The translations under genes were made by a program, and so were the position numbers. From assembly GCA_964019135.1 (NCBI GenBank), contig OZ025248.1, positions 33,907,670-33,971,669 of the forward strand: a stretch of 64,000 nt of DNA. The letters run 5' to 3'. Positions 10,990-21,053 of this stretch are shown one piece after another; position 1 is the stretch's first letter, and each line of letters begins with the position of its first letter. The stretch comes from Arenicola marina (taxonomy: Eukaryota > Annelida > Polychaeta > Arenicolidae). Under the pieces are notes generated by a model, which worked only from the letters and a program-made list of their open reading frames with translations, was not told where the DNA came from and made no database searches.

Positions 10990-11515
10990 TAACCCCGGTA
11001 TCTGACCCCGGTATCGGACCCGATTATTTGTCCCCCGAATCTGACCAGAGTATTTACCCTGGTATCTTATCATGGTATCATGGTATTTGACCCCCGTATC
11101 TGACCCCGTATCTGACCCCCGTATCTGACCCCCGTATCTGACTTCGGTATCTGACTTCGGTATCTGACCTCGGTATCTGACTTCGGTATCTGACTTCGGT
11201 ATCTGACCTGAGTATTGGACCATGGCATCTGACCTGAGTATCTGACTCCGGTATCTGACCCCGGTATATGACCCGATTATTTGACCAGGTATCCGACCAG
11301 GGTATCTGACCCCGGTATCGGACTAGAGTATTTGACCAGGTATCCGACCAGGGTATCTGACCCCGGTATCGGACTAGAGTATTTGACCAGCGTATCTGAC
11401 CAGGGTATTTTGACCAAGGTATCTGACCCCGGTATCGGACCTGACTATTTGGTCCTGGGGGACTCAAGTATTTGATTCTGGAATCTGACTCGAGTATGTG
11501 ACCTGGGTATCCGCC
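10990..11515 (+). repeat. Degenerate 12-25-bp GTATCTGACC minisatellite
   Basis: Dozens of copies of GTATCTGACC with short variable spacers (CCCG, TTCG, AGGG), including longer duplicated blocks such as GTATCCGACCAGGGTATCTG. The lack of stops in several frames follows from the repeat. Confidence 0.9.
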
Positions 11516-12410
11516 ATGTGGCTCACTTCCCAGTCAGTAGCAATCTCCGCGGACACACCACTCGGAATGTTGGCCGCTGTATTTAAGTGTTTTTGTGCAA
11601 CAGATGGCCCTATGCTTGGTGACGCCCTCTGGTGGTCCAGATGAACAATCTACTTTTTTGCCTCCTTGGGTTTCTGGTTTCACTGGGAGACCTAACTGGC
11701 GTGGGGACTCGATCAAATTTGTCGCATAGTAATAACCACCCTCGTTTCCGTCTGTTGCTGAATTGCGTTCCTTTATTGTGATGAATAACCGGGCGTCTCA
11801 CAACGCAGAACATATTAGTTATATAGATTAGCATAACGCATGTACAGGTTAGTGCAAAATAATGGATTTCAGAATGGCTGAGCAGCAAATGTGCATAGAA
11901 AGTTAAACCGTCCGTGCATGTGGCCGTATCTGAGCGGGAAATAGCTCGCATATTTCTCCTCGGCCTGTTGTGTAACGGGAGAGTGGGTTGACGATGACGT
12001 GATAGCGAGCCACCGGCGGAGGTGGGGGGTGGGGGCGGAGGTCTATGCAAGGTGCACGCGGAGGGAGGGTGGCGAGGGTGGAGGAATTAATATCCTCTTG
12101 TGTCATATTCCAAACTCTGCATGGTGTCCAGACCAATTTGAAAACGCGCCAGTGCCGGTGACATTCCCTGGTGTAGGTGACACTGCCTGTGATAAAACAA
12201 CCTAAGTGGAAGAGAGTCATTATTATGATTACTCAATGACATTGCAAAAACCTTTGAAACAAAACCACGTGTCGGTGATGACTGCCGGTTACACTGACGT
12301 AGTGTGGATGACTCTGTGGGGACGAACATGAAAGGCATGACCCCCCCCCCCCCTCCTCCCACCCACCTCATCACTGGTGCTAAAATTACTGTTATTCTGC
12401 CGGGCAAACC
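11516..12410. other. Intron sequence
   Basis: No exon recognised. GC-rich near 12020-12080, and a C-run lies at 12340-12353. Confidence 0.4.
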
Positions 12411-12495
12411 CTCTGTAGCTCAGTCGGTAGCGTATTGACTTTTCAATAGAAGGACTTAGCACCCTAGCTAGTCTCGTTCACATCACTTTGTCGCA
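12411..12495 (+). mobile_element. tRNA-like fragment (Lys/Glu-like), decayed SINE head
   Basis: The A-box TAGCTCAGTCGGTAG is followed by an anticodon-arm-like hairpin (TATTG...CAATA) with a T-rich loop. The B-box region (TCGTTCACATC) is degenerate. It cannot form a good tRNA, so it is a tRNA pseudogene or SINE head rather than a working tRNA. Confidence 0.45.
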
Positions 12496-12599
12496 GTACG
12501 TGTCTTGGCCCTCGTTGTAACTTATGTGTGTACAGAAGTGACCCGAAACACCACTCAGTCATTCTGTCCCAGAAACTCCAAGATTCTATAGCAAAGTAG

Positions 12600-12660
12600 G
12601 TGTGTGTGTCTGTGGGTGTGGGTGTGGGTGTGTGTGTGGTGGGGGGGGGGGGTAGTCCTT
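12600..12660 (+). repeat. GT/G-rich simple repeat
   Basis: TGTGGGTGTGGG units run into a poly-G tract. Confidence 0.8.
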
Positions 12661-12884
12661 TGCTCCATTATCAGGTTACGGACAGACAAAAACATAATTT
12701 GCTGAAATATGGTAAAATACACAACTTGGGGAGGCGGGGAGAGGGAGAGGGGGTAGGGGCGGGGTTGGTTTGCACAGGGATGACACGGAGTGGGTGGTGG
12801 ATGATGGATTAGGTAGAAGGCGTGGCTGCTGGGGCAAATTAAGGCGTGGTTGTGAATATTATCCATTATGATATTTCTAATAAA

Positions 12885-13160
12885 CGTGGACGTAGCGTGG
12901 ACGTAGCTAGCGTGGGCGTAGCGTGGACGTAGCGTGGGCGTAGCGTGGACGTGGCGTGGATGTAGCGTGGACGTAGCGTGGACGTAGCGTGGACGTGGCG
13001 TGGACGTAGCGTGGGCGTAGCGTGGACGTAGCGTGGGCGTAGCATGGACGTAGCGTGGACGTGGCGTGGACGTGGCGTGGACGTGGCGTGGACGTAGCGT
13101 GGACGTAGCGTGGACGTAGCGTGGATGTAGCGTGGACGTAGCCTGAACGTAGCGTGCTGG
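12885..13160 (+). repeat. 11-bp minisatellite (CGTAGCGTGGA)
   Basis: About 25 copies of CGTAGCGTGGA with GTGG/GTAG and GGGC/GGAC variants. It yields repeated open frames on the minus strand that are not genes. Confidence 0.95.
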
Positions 13161-13450
13161 TAGCATTCTCCATCCACACCGGGCTCCGTTCAATCTGTTT
13201 ACCGTGTTTACCGTCTCACGCCCTGGTATGTGTGGTCGACGCGCGCGCCACCTGTGAACGTATGTATAATATATAATTGTATATATATATATACATGTGG
13301 GACTGGCAGTGGGCCATATGGCTGGCTACCCGTTACGGAGGCTTGGACCCCGGGGACCAGACAGAAAAGGATAGATCCCCTGAGGTGGTAGGGGGGTGGG
13401 GGGGGGGAGCTGTGTATCGTATTTTTAACTACGCATTGCATGTTGTCAGC
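13161..13450. other. Intron sequence with short TA repeat
   Basis: An AT-rich patch (13262-13295) and a G-run. No exon seen. Confidence 0.4.
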
Positions 13451-13454
13451 AGGG

Positions 13455-13735
13455 ACAGTGGTAGGGGAGGGCGTCTCGGGGGAGATTGGGTGGGTGTGGG
13501 GTGGGGCTGGAGGTGGGGGTGGGTGTGGGGGTGGGAATGGGAGCAGAGAGGGTGGGGATGGGGGTGGGAATGGCGGCAGAGAGGGTGGGAATGGCGGTGG
13601 GAATGGGGGAAGAGAGGGTGGGGATAGGGGTGGGAATGGGGGCAGAGAGGGTGGGAATGGGGGTGGGAATGGGGGCAGAGAGGGTGGGGATGGGGGTGGG
13701 AATGGGGGTAGAGGGGGTGGGAAGATAGGGCGTGG
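13455..13735 (+). repeat. 33-bp purine-rich G minisatellite
   Basis: GCAGAGAGGGTGGG recurs every 33 bp (13543, 13576, 13609, 13642, 13675), with TGGGAATGGGGG between. Purine on one strand throughout, with regular G-runs that could form G-quadruplexes. The length is a multiple of three, so both strands stay open. Confidence 0.92.
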
Positions 13736-13914
13736 GAGGTGCTTGCGGTGGGCGACCATTGTATTATTGTCATCGTCAGCCAACTAGTGACAATATACAG
13801 TGACCGTTACCGGGGTAGGGTGGGGGGTGCCGCTCCTCCATTATAACGTATCTAATTAATGCTCTATATTTACGTGGCTGTCATCCGCGAATTACTCACC
13901 GCACTCAGACATCA

Positions 13915-14035
13915 TGTGTTATATATACGTCTATATATACATACATCGATAATTTACCTCGTGCTATATATATATATATATATATATATATCTATGTAAT
14001 ATCATAGATATATATATTTTTACATCGATAATTTA
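13915..14035 (+). repeat. TA microsatellite with CATCGATAATTTA modules
   Basis: Two CATCGATAATTTA modules flank a TA dinucleotide run of about 24 bp. Confidence 0.85.
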
Positions 14036-14588
14036 TGGATTGGTAGTTGGTTAGCTGGTTTAAGTAGGAGACTTGAACATCTGAGATACAATAATCAGCG
14101 TGAACAGAAAGGTCATCCAAGGTCACAACAGGTGGTCACCGGCCACAGTACGTCAATGCCAAGAGGTTAGCAATGTCAGTTAGCCTATTGGTCGTCATAG
14201 TGATGCCAGAGGGACAGGACAAAGAGACAGTGTGACCCTCTACACCCTGCCAGGAAACATCATGTGTACAACGCAAGGATACACTCTGGAGGCACACAAA
14301 TGTATTCATTGTTTAAGGAGTTTCAATGTATTTATGTACAGGAGTTCCAATGTATTTATGTACAGGATTCCCATTCGCGCGGTTTTGCCCGTGAGATCGT
14401 TCCATGTACTTGCCATGGTATAGTGACTGAGAACTTGACCCTCTACGACAGGTCGCCCATCTTTGTTCCTTGGGGACTGACACTAAACCCACAAATTATT
14501 TGTTCAGATTCAAGCGTTGACTCCAGCTGATGTCAACGGTTTGGTTGTGATCGAGAGAGAAGACTAGGAACAATGGAAGCTCATTGTG
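14036..14588. other. Intron sequence
   Basis: No exon recognised. Two copies of TCCAATGTATTTATGTACAG lie near 14322-14365. Confidence 0.4.
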
Positions 14589-15030
14589 CCTGTGGTGTAC
14601 GACAGTGTAGGATTTGGTACGACGGTGTGGGATTGGTGTACGACAGGGTGGGATCGGTGTACGACAGAGTGAGGGTATGGTGTACGACAGAGTGAGGGTT
14701 TGGTGTACGACAGAGTGAGGGTTTGGTGTACGACAGAGTGAGGGTTTGGTGTACGACAGAGTGAGGTTTGGTGTATGACAGAGTGAGGTTTGGTGTACGA
14801 CAGAGTGAGGTTTGGTGTATGACAGAGTGAGGTTTGGCGTACGACAGAGTGAGGTTTGGTGTACGACGGTGTGGGAGTGGTGTACGGCAGGGTGTGGGAT
14901 TAGTGTACGACAAAGTGAGGTTTGGTGTACAACGGTGTGGGATTAGTGTACGACAAAGTGAGGTTTGGTGTACGACGGTGTGGTATTGGTATGCGACAGT
15001 TGGATTGGTGTACGACAGAGTGCAATTGGT
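14589..15030 (+). repeat. 22-23-bp minisatellite (GTACGACAGAGTGAGG)
   Basis: About 20 copies of a unit containing TGGTGTACGACAGAGTGAGG, with variant copies carrying GACGGTGTGGGAT. One edge is continuous with the tail of a SINE-like element. Confidence 0.93.
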
Positions 15031-15235
15031 TGTTGGTTGTGTATTCAGGACGCTTGATGGGAGAAGGCAGGGAGAGCGGAGCCATGTTCCCGGGGTTTAA
15101 CCCTCTACTCTTTGCGAAGAAGGACAATGGATCTTTATCCTGCGACCGCACATACATGGCCACATCGGGGCTCGAACCACCGATCCACGTGCCGTTATGC
15201 CCTCAGGTGGCCAGAGCACTCAATGCGACCACTAT
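15030..15235 (-). mobile_element. tRNA-derived SINE, copy 1
   Basis: On the minus strand a tRNA-like head with B-box GGTTCGAGCCC is followed by a body (GGATAAAGATCC, CTTCTTCGCAAAGA) and an ACAACCAACAACCA tail. The same body and tail occur at 16527-16782, defining a family. The head is truncated or diverged beyond the A-box. Confidence 0.65.
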
Positions 15236-15600
15236 ATCCCCCTGGGATGTGGAGCAGTTGTCACAGGGTGTGCCATGCGGTTCCAGAAATTTCTGTTATA
15301 TATGTCTGACGATGACGTAGATTATGAAGCAGACGATGGCGTAGCTGATGACTTCAGCAGACGTCCTTCCACACACACGGTTTGCCCTCGGGTAGGAGCC
15401 GGTGTATAAACACAGGGAGTCGCCGGGCGGGGGCGGGAGGGGTGGGGTATATATGTACGGGTGATGGTGGGGGGTTGCGATGAGTTACCTCAACACCTGG
15501 TGTCGGTAGGTGGTCACTCCCTCAAGGTAAAGCAACATGCCATGTTTACTGTAAACCACGTCGCAACAGTCTCTTTAATAATATGATAGGGCGATACGAG
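15236..15600. other. Intron sequence
   Basis: An acidic open stretch from ATG at 15302 (MSDDDVDYEADDGVADD) ends near a GTAGGA at 15392 in phase 0. I do not support it as an exon. Otherwise nothing recognised. Confidence 0.35.
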
Positions 15601-16045
15601 GGCAGGGGAGGGGGAGGGGGCGGAAGCGGGGCAGCGTGGTCAGGGGGGGGGGGGCTGGAAAGGGGAGGGTATAAGGGCAGGGGAAGGGGGGCGGCGGCGG
15701 AGGAGCCTGGACAGGGGAGGGGCAGGGGGCGGTGGGGCTAGAAAGGGGAGGGTATAAGGGCAGGTTAAGGTGGGGGGGGGGCGGGGGCGGGGGAGCCTGG
15801 ACAGGGGAGGGGCAAGGGGCGGGGGGGGGGCTGGAAAGGGCAGGGTATAAGGGCAGGGCAGGGGAGGGGAGGCGGGGTAAATAAAGAAAGTGAGAGAGGA
15901 GGGAAGGAAGGAGAGAGGGATTAAGAGAAGGGGGGGGGGCAGGAAAGGCGGGAAGGAAGGGGTCACAGGACCGGGGGGGGGGGGAGGCGTAAGGAGGGAA
16001 TGAAGGAAGGGACGGTATATAGGAAAAAGAAGGGGCGGGTGAGGC
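15600..16045 (+). repeat. G-rich purine repeat tract
   Basis: Degenerate repeats with GGGTATAAGGGCAGG at about 15667, 15750 and 15843, then GGAAGGAAGG modules and several poly-G runs. The long minus-strand proline-rich frame here is a composition artefact. Confidence 0.85.
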
Positions 16046-16526
16046 GAAGGAAGGAACGATAGAGTATAGTAGAAGATGGCATTGAAAGTGCGTTGGGAAT
16101 GAACCTTCCAGCTTCCACCTCCCTGCTCACCCACCCAATGTTGTAAAGCTGTTCCTGTCCACCATATGCTTGGCGTGTTGCATGTGGAGTGGGCGCTGTC
16201 AAACCTGCCCACGCCAAGCGTTTTCCTCAGGGACGCAGCTTAAGCCTCGTACCGGATGTGGTCCGTGTTTGTTGTAGGTCAAAGGTCAACTGTGGCGAAG
16301 TCGTGTGGGCCGTACGTCTACGTTAATTAAGAAGACGGTTCCGGTTTGGTGTACGCTGTAACGTTCTAGGAATGCGGGATACTTTCCACAGTCGTGGGTC
16401 CCCCAGCCGCACATTGACGTAAACTGTGCACGCCGTGAACCGCTAACATGTCCAGGTGCCGACCCAGTGGGGTGGGGTGGCGTGGAAGGGGATCTGGACC
16501 CCCGCCCCCCCCCCCCCACACACACA

Positions 16527-16782
16527 CACATTTTTTGGTTGGTTGTATATTCAAGACGCTTTAACCATTGTTGGTCATATCGCGTCAATGGGAGAAGGAA
16601 GGCAGAGTGAAGCCGTGTCTCCGGGGTAACCCCGTAGTCTTTGCGAAGAAGGACATGGGATCTTTATCCTGCGACCACACAGCCATGGCCACAGCCGGAC
16701 GCGAACCACTGATCCACGCGCCGTTAGGCTCTCAGGTGACCAGAACCCTCAAGGCGAGCGCTCTAACCCATTGAGCCGGACC
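16527..16782 (-). mobile_element. tRNA-derived SINE, copy 2 (most complete)
   Basis: Minus-strand head GGTCCGGCTCAATGGGTTAG carries an A-box-like segment. A long variable region follows, then B-box GGTTCGCGTCC, the shared body (GGATAAAGATCCCATGTCC) and a CAACCAACC tail. The spacing resembles a class II (Leu/Ser-like) tRNA ancestor. A CA-dinucleotide run borders the tail. Confidence 0.7.
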
Positions 16783-16984
16783 CCCCTCCTTTTTTTTTGC
16801 GAGAATGCTAATTGTAAACCGTTTTACATGTGGACCCCCCCCCCACCCCCCTCGCATTTGATTTAGCAACGGACCCTTATTATTCCGTGGACCCGCTGTT
16901 TTGTTCCGTGGTGTGCGGTCGTAAGGTTTTGACGTTTCCTAAGTCACTGACTCACATAGGATTGAATTGCGGTGCACAAAAGCG
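16783..16984. other. Intron sequence
   Basis: T- and C-runs next to the SINE head. Nothing else recognised. Confidence 0.4.
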
Positions 16985-16987
16985 ACC

Positions 16988-17075
16988 TAAACCATCCATC
17001 CATCCATCCATCCATCCATCCATCTATTCATCTATCCATCCATCCATCTATCCATCCATCCATCCATCCACCCAT
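16988..17075 (+). repeat. ATCC microsatellite
   Basis: About 20 copies of CATC/ATCC tetranucleotide with occasional CTAT variants. Confidence 0.95.
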
Positions 17076-17585
17076 GAGGGTGTGTTATATAGGTTATAAC
17101 TTATACTCACATGATGAGTCAAGACCCACCATGAACATCCATGGACAAGCCACACATGTGAAGGTCGTAGGCTGCCCTGGAGGTAGTCAGTCACTACCTA
17201 TGCGTGACTAAATTCACTTACTTCATTTACCTGGGGACCTGGGGGAATGCCCGGCGGTCAAACTCCGGTCGCATATTCTGCCTGTCGATACAGACAGAGA
17301 GACAGCAGGTTTAATATACCTCCGCGCACCCCACCCCCCTATTCCTCCCCCCACCTCCCCCCTCTCCTCATCTATATACTACCACTGGACGGTCAACCGA
17401 AATCACTCAGCGCGCTCATTAAGCTACTTGCTCGTGGCATCCTGCCAATTGGTTACCTTGGGTTTCCTATTCATCGCAGTGACGCATTCTGTATCGTGAA
17501 TGTGAACACACGGCCAATGGAGCCACTTTGTTGAACTTATATTCACTTCCGGCCTCCGCAAATGCAACAGTGGAGCTCTGGGATT
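17076..17585. other. Intron sequence
   Basis: No exon recognised. C-rich near 17325-17370. Confidence 0.4.
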
Positions 17586-17760
17586 TCGCTTTGGACGGGC
17601 TGATTGGTGGTAGGTTTATATATTTTTTTTGAGGTTAATCAGTTTATGTGACGTCCTGTTAATGTGTGGCTGAGGCCAATCAGTTTATGTTACGTCTTGT
17701 GGATCTGTGGCTGAGGCCAATCAGTTTATGTGACGTCCTATGGATCTGTGGTGGAGGCAC
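17586..17760 (+). repeat. 41-42-bp repeat carrying CCAAT and CRE-like motifs
   Basis: GCCAATCAGTTTATGTGACG or a close variant recurs at about 17630, 17672 and 17713, each followed by TCCTGT-like sequence. An inverted copy of the box (CTGATTGG) precedes at 17599. Every unit combines a CCAAT box (NF-Y type) with a TGACGTC half-CRE. This could be a regulatory cluster or chance content of a minisatellite. Confidence 0.7.
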
Positions 17761-18281
17761 ACTTTACGTGTGTAGCCAATCTGTAACGAATTTAGGTAAG
17801 TTATGTCGCTTTCGTTGGAACTGTGACTGTACGGCCAATGAAGGTCACCTCTAAGTACTGCTAACGCCACATTTTTTGTTGAAAAATGCGCATTTTTCCG
17901 CATAACCTCTCTTCTCATATCGGTTCCTCTGTTTTCCCCACGCCCGGTCTCGGCGCATGCTCCAAGAACACCTCAATCATCATCACCAGAGGAGGCAGCT
18001 TACTCGTGCAGTAGTAGACACACCTATCTACCTACCTGCCTGCCTGCCTGCCTGCCTATTAGTGCTGAAACAACGTCAGCTTAAGCTGCGGCGTGACGTA
18101 AAGGGGCCTAACCTGGGCCCACCGTGACGGCAGACAGACCCCCCCCCCCTCTCCACCCACCACCACCACTCCCTCCCTCCTCCACCACCACCACCACCCC
18201 ATCCCCCACCACCACCCCACCCCCCACCAACGCTACACCAAAGATCCCGTGTCGTTATTACCTTGCTATTGGGTTCTCACC

Positions 18282-18282
<1 letters not shown>
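17761..18282. other. Intron sequence with CCTG microsatellite
   Basis: CCTG repeats at about 18030-18058, then C-rich CCACCA repeats at 18139-18240. No exon supported. Confidence 0.5.

Positions 18283-18371
<89 letters not shown>
18283..18371 (+). repeat. CTG/CAG trinucleotide tract, about 29 copies
   Basis: An uninterrupted GCT repeat of close to 29 units. Read in frame it would encode Ala, Leu or Cys runs on one strand and Ser, Gln or Ala runs on the other. The surrounding open frame is low-complexity and I do not support it as coding. Confidence 0.97.
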
Positions 18372-19215
18372 AGGCACTGGTACTGCACTGGCTGACGACA
18401 GCTGTCTACAGATTAACGACCGCCATTATGAGAAAGAAGAACTTTTACACCGTTTTTCTCTTCCCCGTGTTATTAAGCCGCTTCCTCGTGCCCCCTTGAC
18501 CGCCCCCCCCCCCCGCGCGCCTCTCCCTCCCTCCTTATCGTCGGGCTCCATGCAGTCAGTGCCTATTGCTGCGCTCTTGCTGCGAGTCCCGGGTTATAAA
18601 GGTGTCGACCAACCGAACGCGATTACCTTAAGGAAGCATCCTCACCTTCACCTTCACTTTCATCTTCATCTTCACGCCAAGCCAGCCTCCTAGAGATTCG
18701 GGAGAGACCGCGGGAGGGGTGGGGATGGTGGTGAGGGTGGGGGGCTCTTGCTTTCATCTCATTCGTCTAGTGCTTGGGGATGGTGGGGGTGGGGGGCTCA
18801 TGCCTTCATCTCGTCCAGTTCTTATTATACACACTTTGTTCAAGCTGGACCCCTTGCCTCCGGGTCATGTGGGTAGTAATCTGTAGATAACGGCCGCATA
18901 GATAAGAGCGCATCCCGGCTGTGTGGGACGTTGCTGGGAGGAGGCAGAAGTATTCTGTGGCGGTGTGCCTACCGTGCGCACGGGTGTTGTTTTCATATGG
19001 TTTTTCATGTACTCAGTCACAGAAGACGTGGACTCACATATACATATATATATTTATATAACTTGGATAAAGCAGAGCTAGCGGCATCAGAAGCGGTGGC
19101 GGGAGCCGTGCCAACTAGGGCCACCTAGATAAGGTTTGTCACTCGTTCCAAGTTTCGACATTTCCACCATGTTTTCGTAGTGCTCCGTCAGGATAATATA
19201 AAGGTCGGGTGATAC
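18372..19215. other. Intron sequence
   Basis: Contains CTTCA repeats (18646-18676), two copies of a roughly 65-bp GGGTGGGGGGCTC-containing segment (18715-18820) and a short TATA patch. No exon recognised. Confidence 0.4.
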
Positions 19216-19219
19216 ACAT

Positions 19220-19300
19220 GATTTCGCCACTGGTTGTTTTGACGTAATCAAGATGACGTCATTCTGGTTACGGTCGTAAATAACGACGTCATTTTCAAAC
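19220..19300 (+). repeat. Dispersed repeat fragment (uninterrupted relative of the 56-57 kb site)
   Basis: The phrase CGCCACTGGTTGTTTTGACG followed by TAATCAAGATGACGTCATT matches, with few differences, the two flanks of the element at 56264-57393 joined together. It therefore shows what that site looks like without the insertion. Confidence 0.6.
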
Positions 19301-19326
19301 CTGTAACGAGTGGCGAGATCCTGTGG

Positions 19327-19995
19327 TTGTAATCTCCTGTCTGTATGGGACTGTAGTGAACGCCAATCTCCTGTCTGTATGGGACTGTAGTGAACGCCAA
19401 TCTCCTGTCTGTATGGGACTGTAGTGAACGCCAATCTCCTGTCTGTATGGGACTGTAGTGAACGCCAATCTCCTGTATGTATGGGACTGTAGTGAACGCC
19501 AATCTCCTGTATGTATGGGACTGTAGTGAACGCCAATCTCCTGTCTGTATGGGACTGTAGTGAACGCCAATCTCCTGTCTGTATGGGACTGTAGTGAACG
19601 CCAATCTCCTGTCTGTATGGAACTGTAGTGAACGCCAATCTCCTGTCTGTATGGGACTGTAGGGAACGCCAATCTCCTGTCTGTATGGGACTGTAGGGAA
19701 CGCCAATCTCCTGTCTGTATGGGACTGTAGTGAACGCCAATCTCCTGTCTGTATGGGACTGTAGTGAACGCCAATCGCCTGTCTGTATGGGACTGTAGGG
19801 AACGCCAATCTCCTGTCTGTATGGGACTGTAGGGAACGCCAATCTCCTGTCTGTATGGGACTGTAGTGAACGCCAATCTCCTGTATGTATGGGACTGTAG
19901 TGAACGCCAATCTCCTGTCTGTATGGAACTGTAGTGAACGCCAATCTCCTGTATGTATGGGACTGTAGGAAACGCCAATCTCCTGTCTGTATAGA
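19327..19995 (+). repeat. 34-bp minisatellite, about 20 copies
   Basis: Units built from CTGTCTGTATGGGACTGTAG plus TGAACGCCAATCTC repeat every 34 bp with few point variants. Three overlapping minus-strand frames stay open because the unit lacks stops in every frame. They are not genes. Confidence 0.97.
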
Positions 19996-20464
19996 CTGAT
20001 GACGTTACATGTTCACTATTGCCTATAGCAGATGGTCGCGTGGCTCTTCGGCCTATTTGGCTATATGGCTGATAGATGAGTGTTCAACATGTTACCCCGA
20101 TATATGTAACAGGCGTTATAATCTCGCTGGGTGTGAGTTGCCGAGAGTTGTTTTATCTGCATGAAGGGTTGACTGTAGAGGCTTGTGTATGTATGATCCA
20201 CATCACATAGCTCTGCCTCACAGTAACACCTAAACCACAGATGGGTGGGTGCATTGGTGTGTTTCAAGTCACATGTCTCTGCTTATGGCCGCATGGGGGC
20301 AAACATGCCTAAACCAAGGTATTTCTTTGTGTCAACCACGGGGTTATATCTACCTCCAGTGTGCTTTGTCTGTTGTCAATTTGTGCAAACCACGTCTCTG
20401 TGTCCCTCGTTCTGTTCCACTCTCTGAACCACATGAAGAATGATATTAAACACTTGCATTTTAA
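19996..20464. other. Intron sequence
   Basis: No exon recognised. Confidence 0.4.
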
Positions 20465-20530
20465 ATCGGCAGTAATAGAGATATAATCGGCAGTAATAGA
20501 GATATAATCGGCAGTAATAGAGATATAACC
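20465..20530 (+). repeat. 21-bp tandem repeat, three copies
   Basis: ATCGGCAGTAATAGAGATAT is repeated three times in direct succession. Confidence 0.92.
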
Positions 20531-20867
20531 GTACGATTTAATCGTCTTATTTGTGATATTCGCTTTCGTTTTAAAGTGTTTGTAAAAAGGAACGCGTGTC
20601 ACTTGGAGACGCTTCCCTCGTCCCCTCCTCGCCTACTCTGCCTATTCTCTGCCCCCCCCCGCCTCTCTTCGCCTACTGTGTCCCCCCTTTGCCCCCCCCC
20701 TCCCCCCACCTGCATCTGCATTCTGATGGGCAGAACGTGTCCAAGATCAACAGCGCACGTTGAAGCAAAACGCCAGTCTTAGTAAAACTTATGAATGACG
20801 TGGACTTTTGCGTGAAAGGACATCGTCTCTTCAGAGCTTCTGTCGGGTCACACACACTACTTCATAC

Positions 20868-21053
20868 CTATATGCCACCGCCAATATGAAAGTCTGACAA
20901 ACAGTGGCCAGCGAGCCTAACAAGGCAATCTTCAGGCCCACATGCCGCGTGATGTCTGCCCCGGGTGTTTGTTCAGAGACGCGTTTTGTGTAGAACGCGA
21001 ATGGGTGTGTGTCACTGAGGCCAACGCAAGAGTGTTTCGTGTTTTTGGTCAAC
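20868..21053 (-). CDS. Possible internal exon on the opposite strand
   Basis: On the minus strand, a pyrimidine-rich acceptor (TTTTTGGACGCGCAG) precedes 186 open bases that end at a donor (ATAG|GTATGA). The exon is symmetric, phase 2 at both ends. The 62 encoded residues include a hydrophobic stretch (VGLKIALLGSLATVCQTFIL) that could span a membrane. I recognise no family and find no neighbouring exons, so a chance open frame is quite possible. If real, it is a gene nested in an intron of the CARD-LRR gene. Confidence 0.2.

Noticed and set aside
15302-15391. Acidic mini-exon candidate (MSDDDVDYEADD)
   Set aside because: Ends in phase 0 at a weak donor, so it does not fit the CARD-LRR acceptor, and there is no other support.
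18124-18693. Frame with a long alanine run
   Set aside because: Proline/threonine repeats, a CTG tract and histidine repeats are all simple sequence. No conserved segment or splice context.
19087-19978. Three overlapping minus-strand frames in the 34-bp array
   Set aside because: The unit lacks stops in all frames, so all three stay open. This is a minisatellite.
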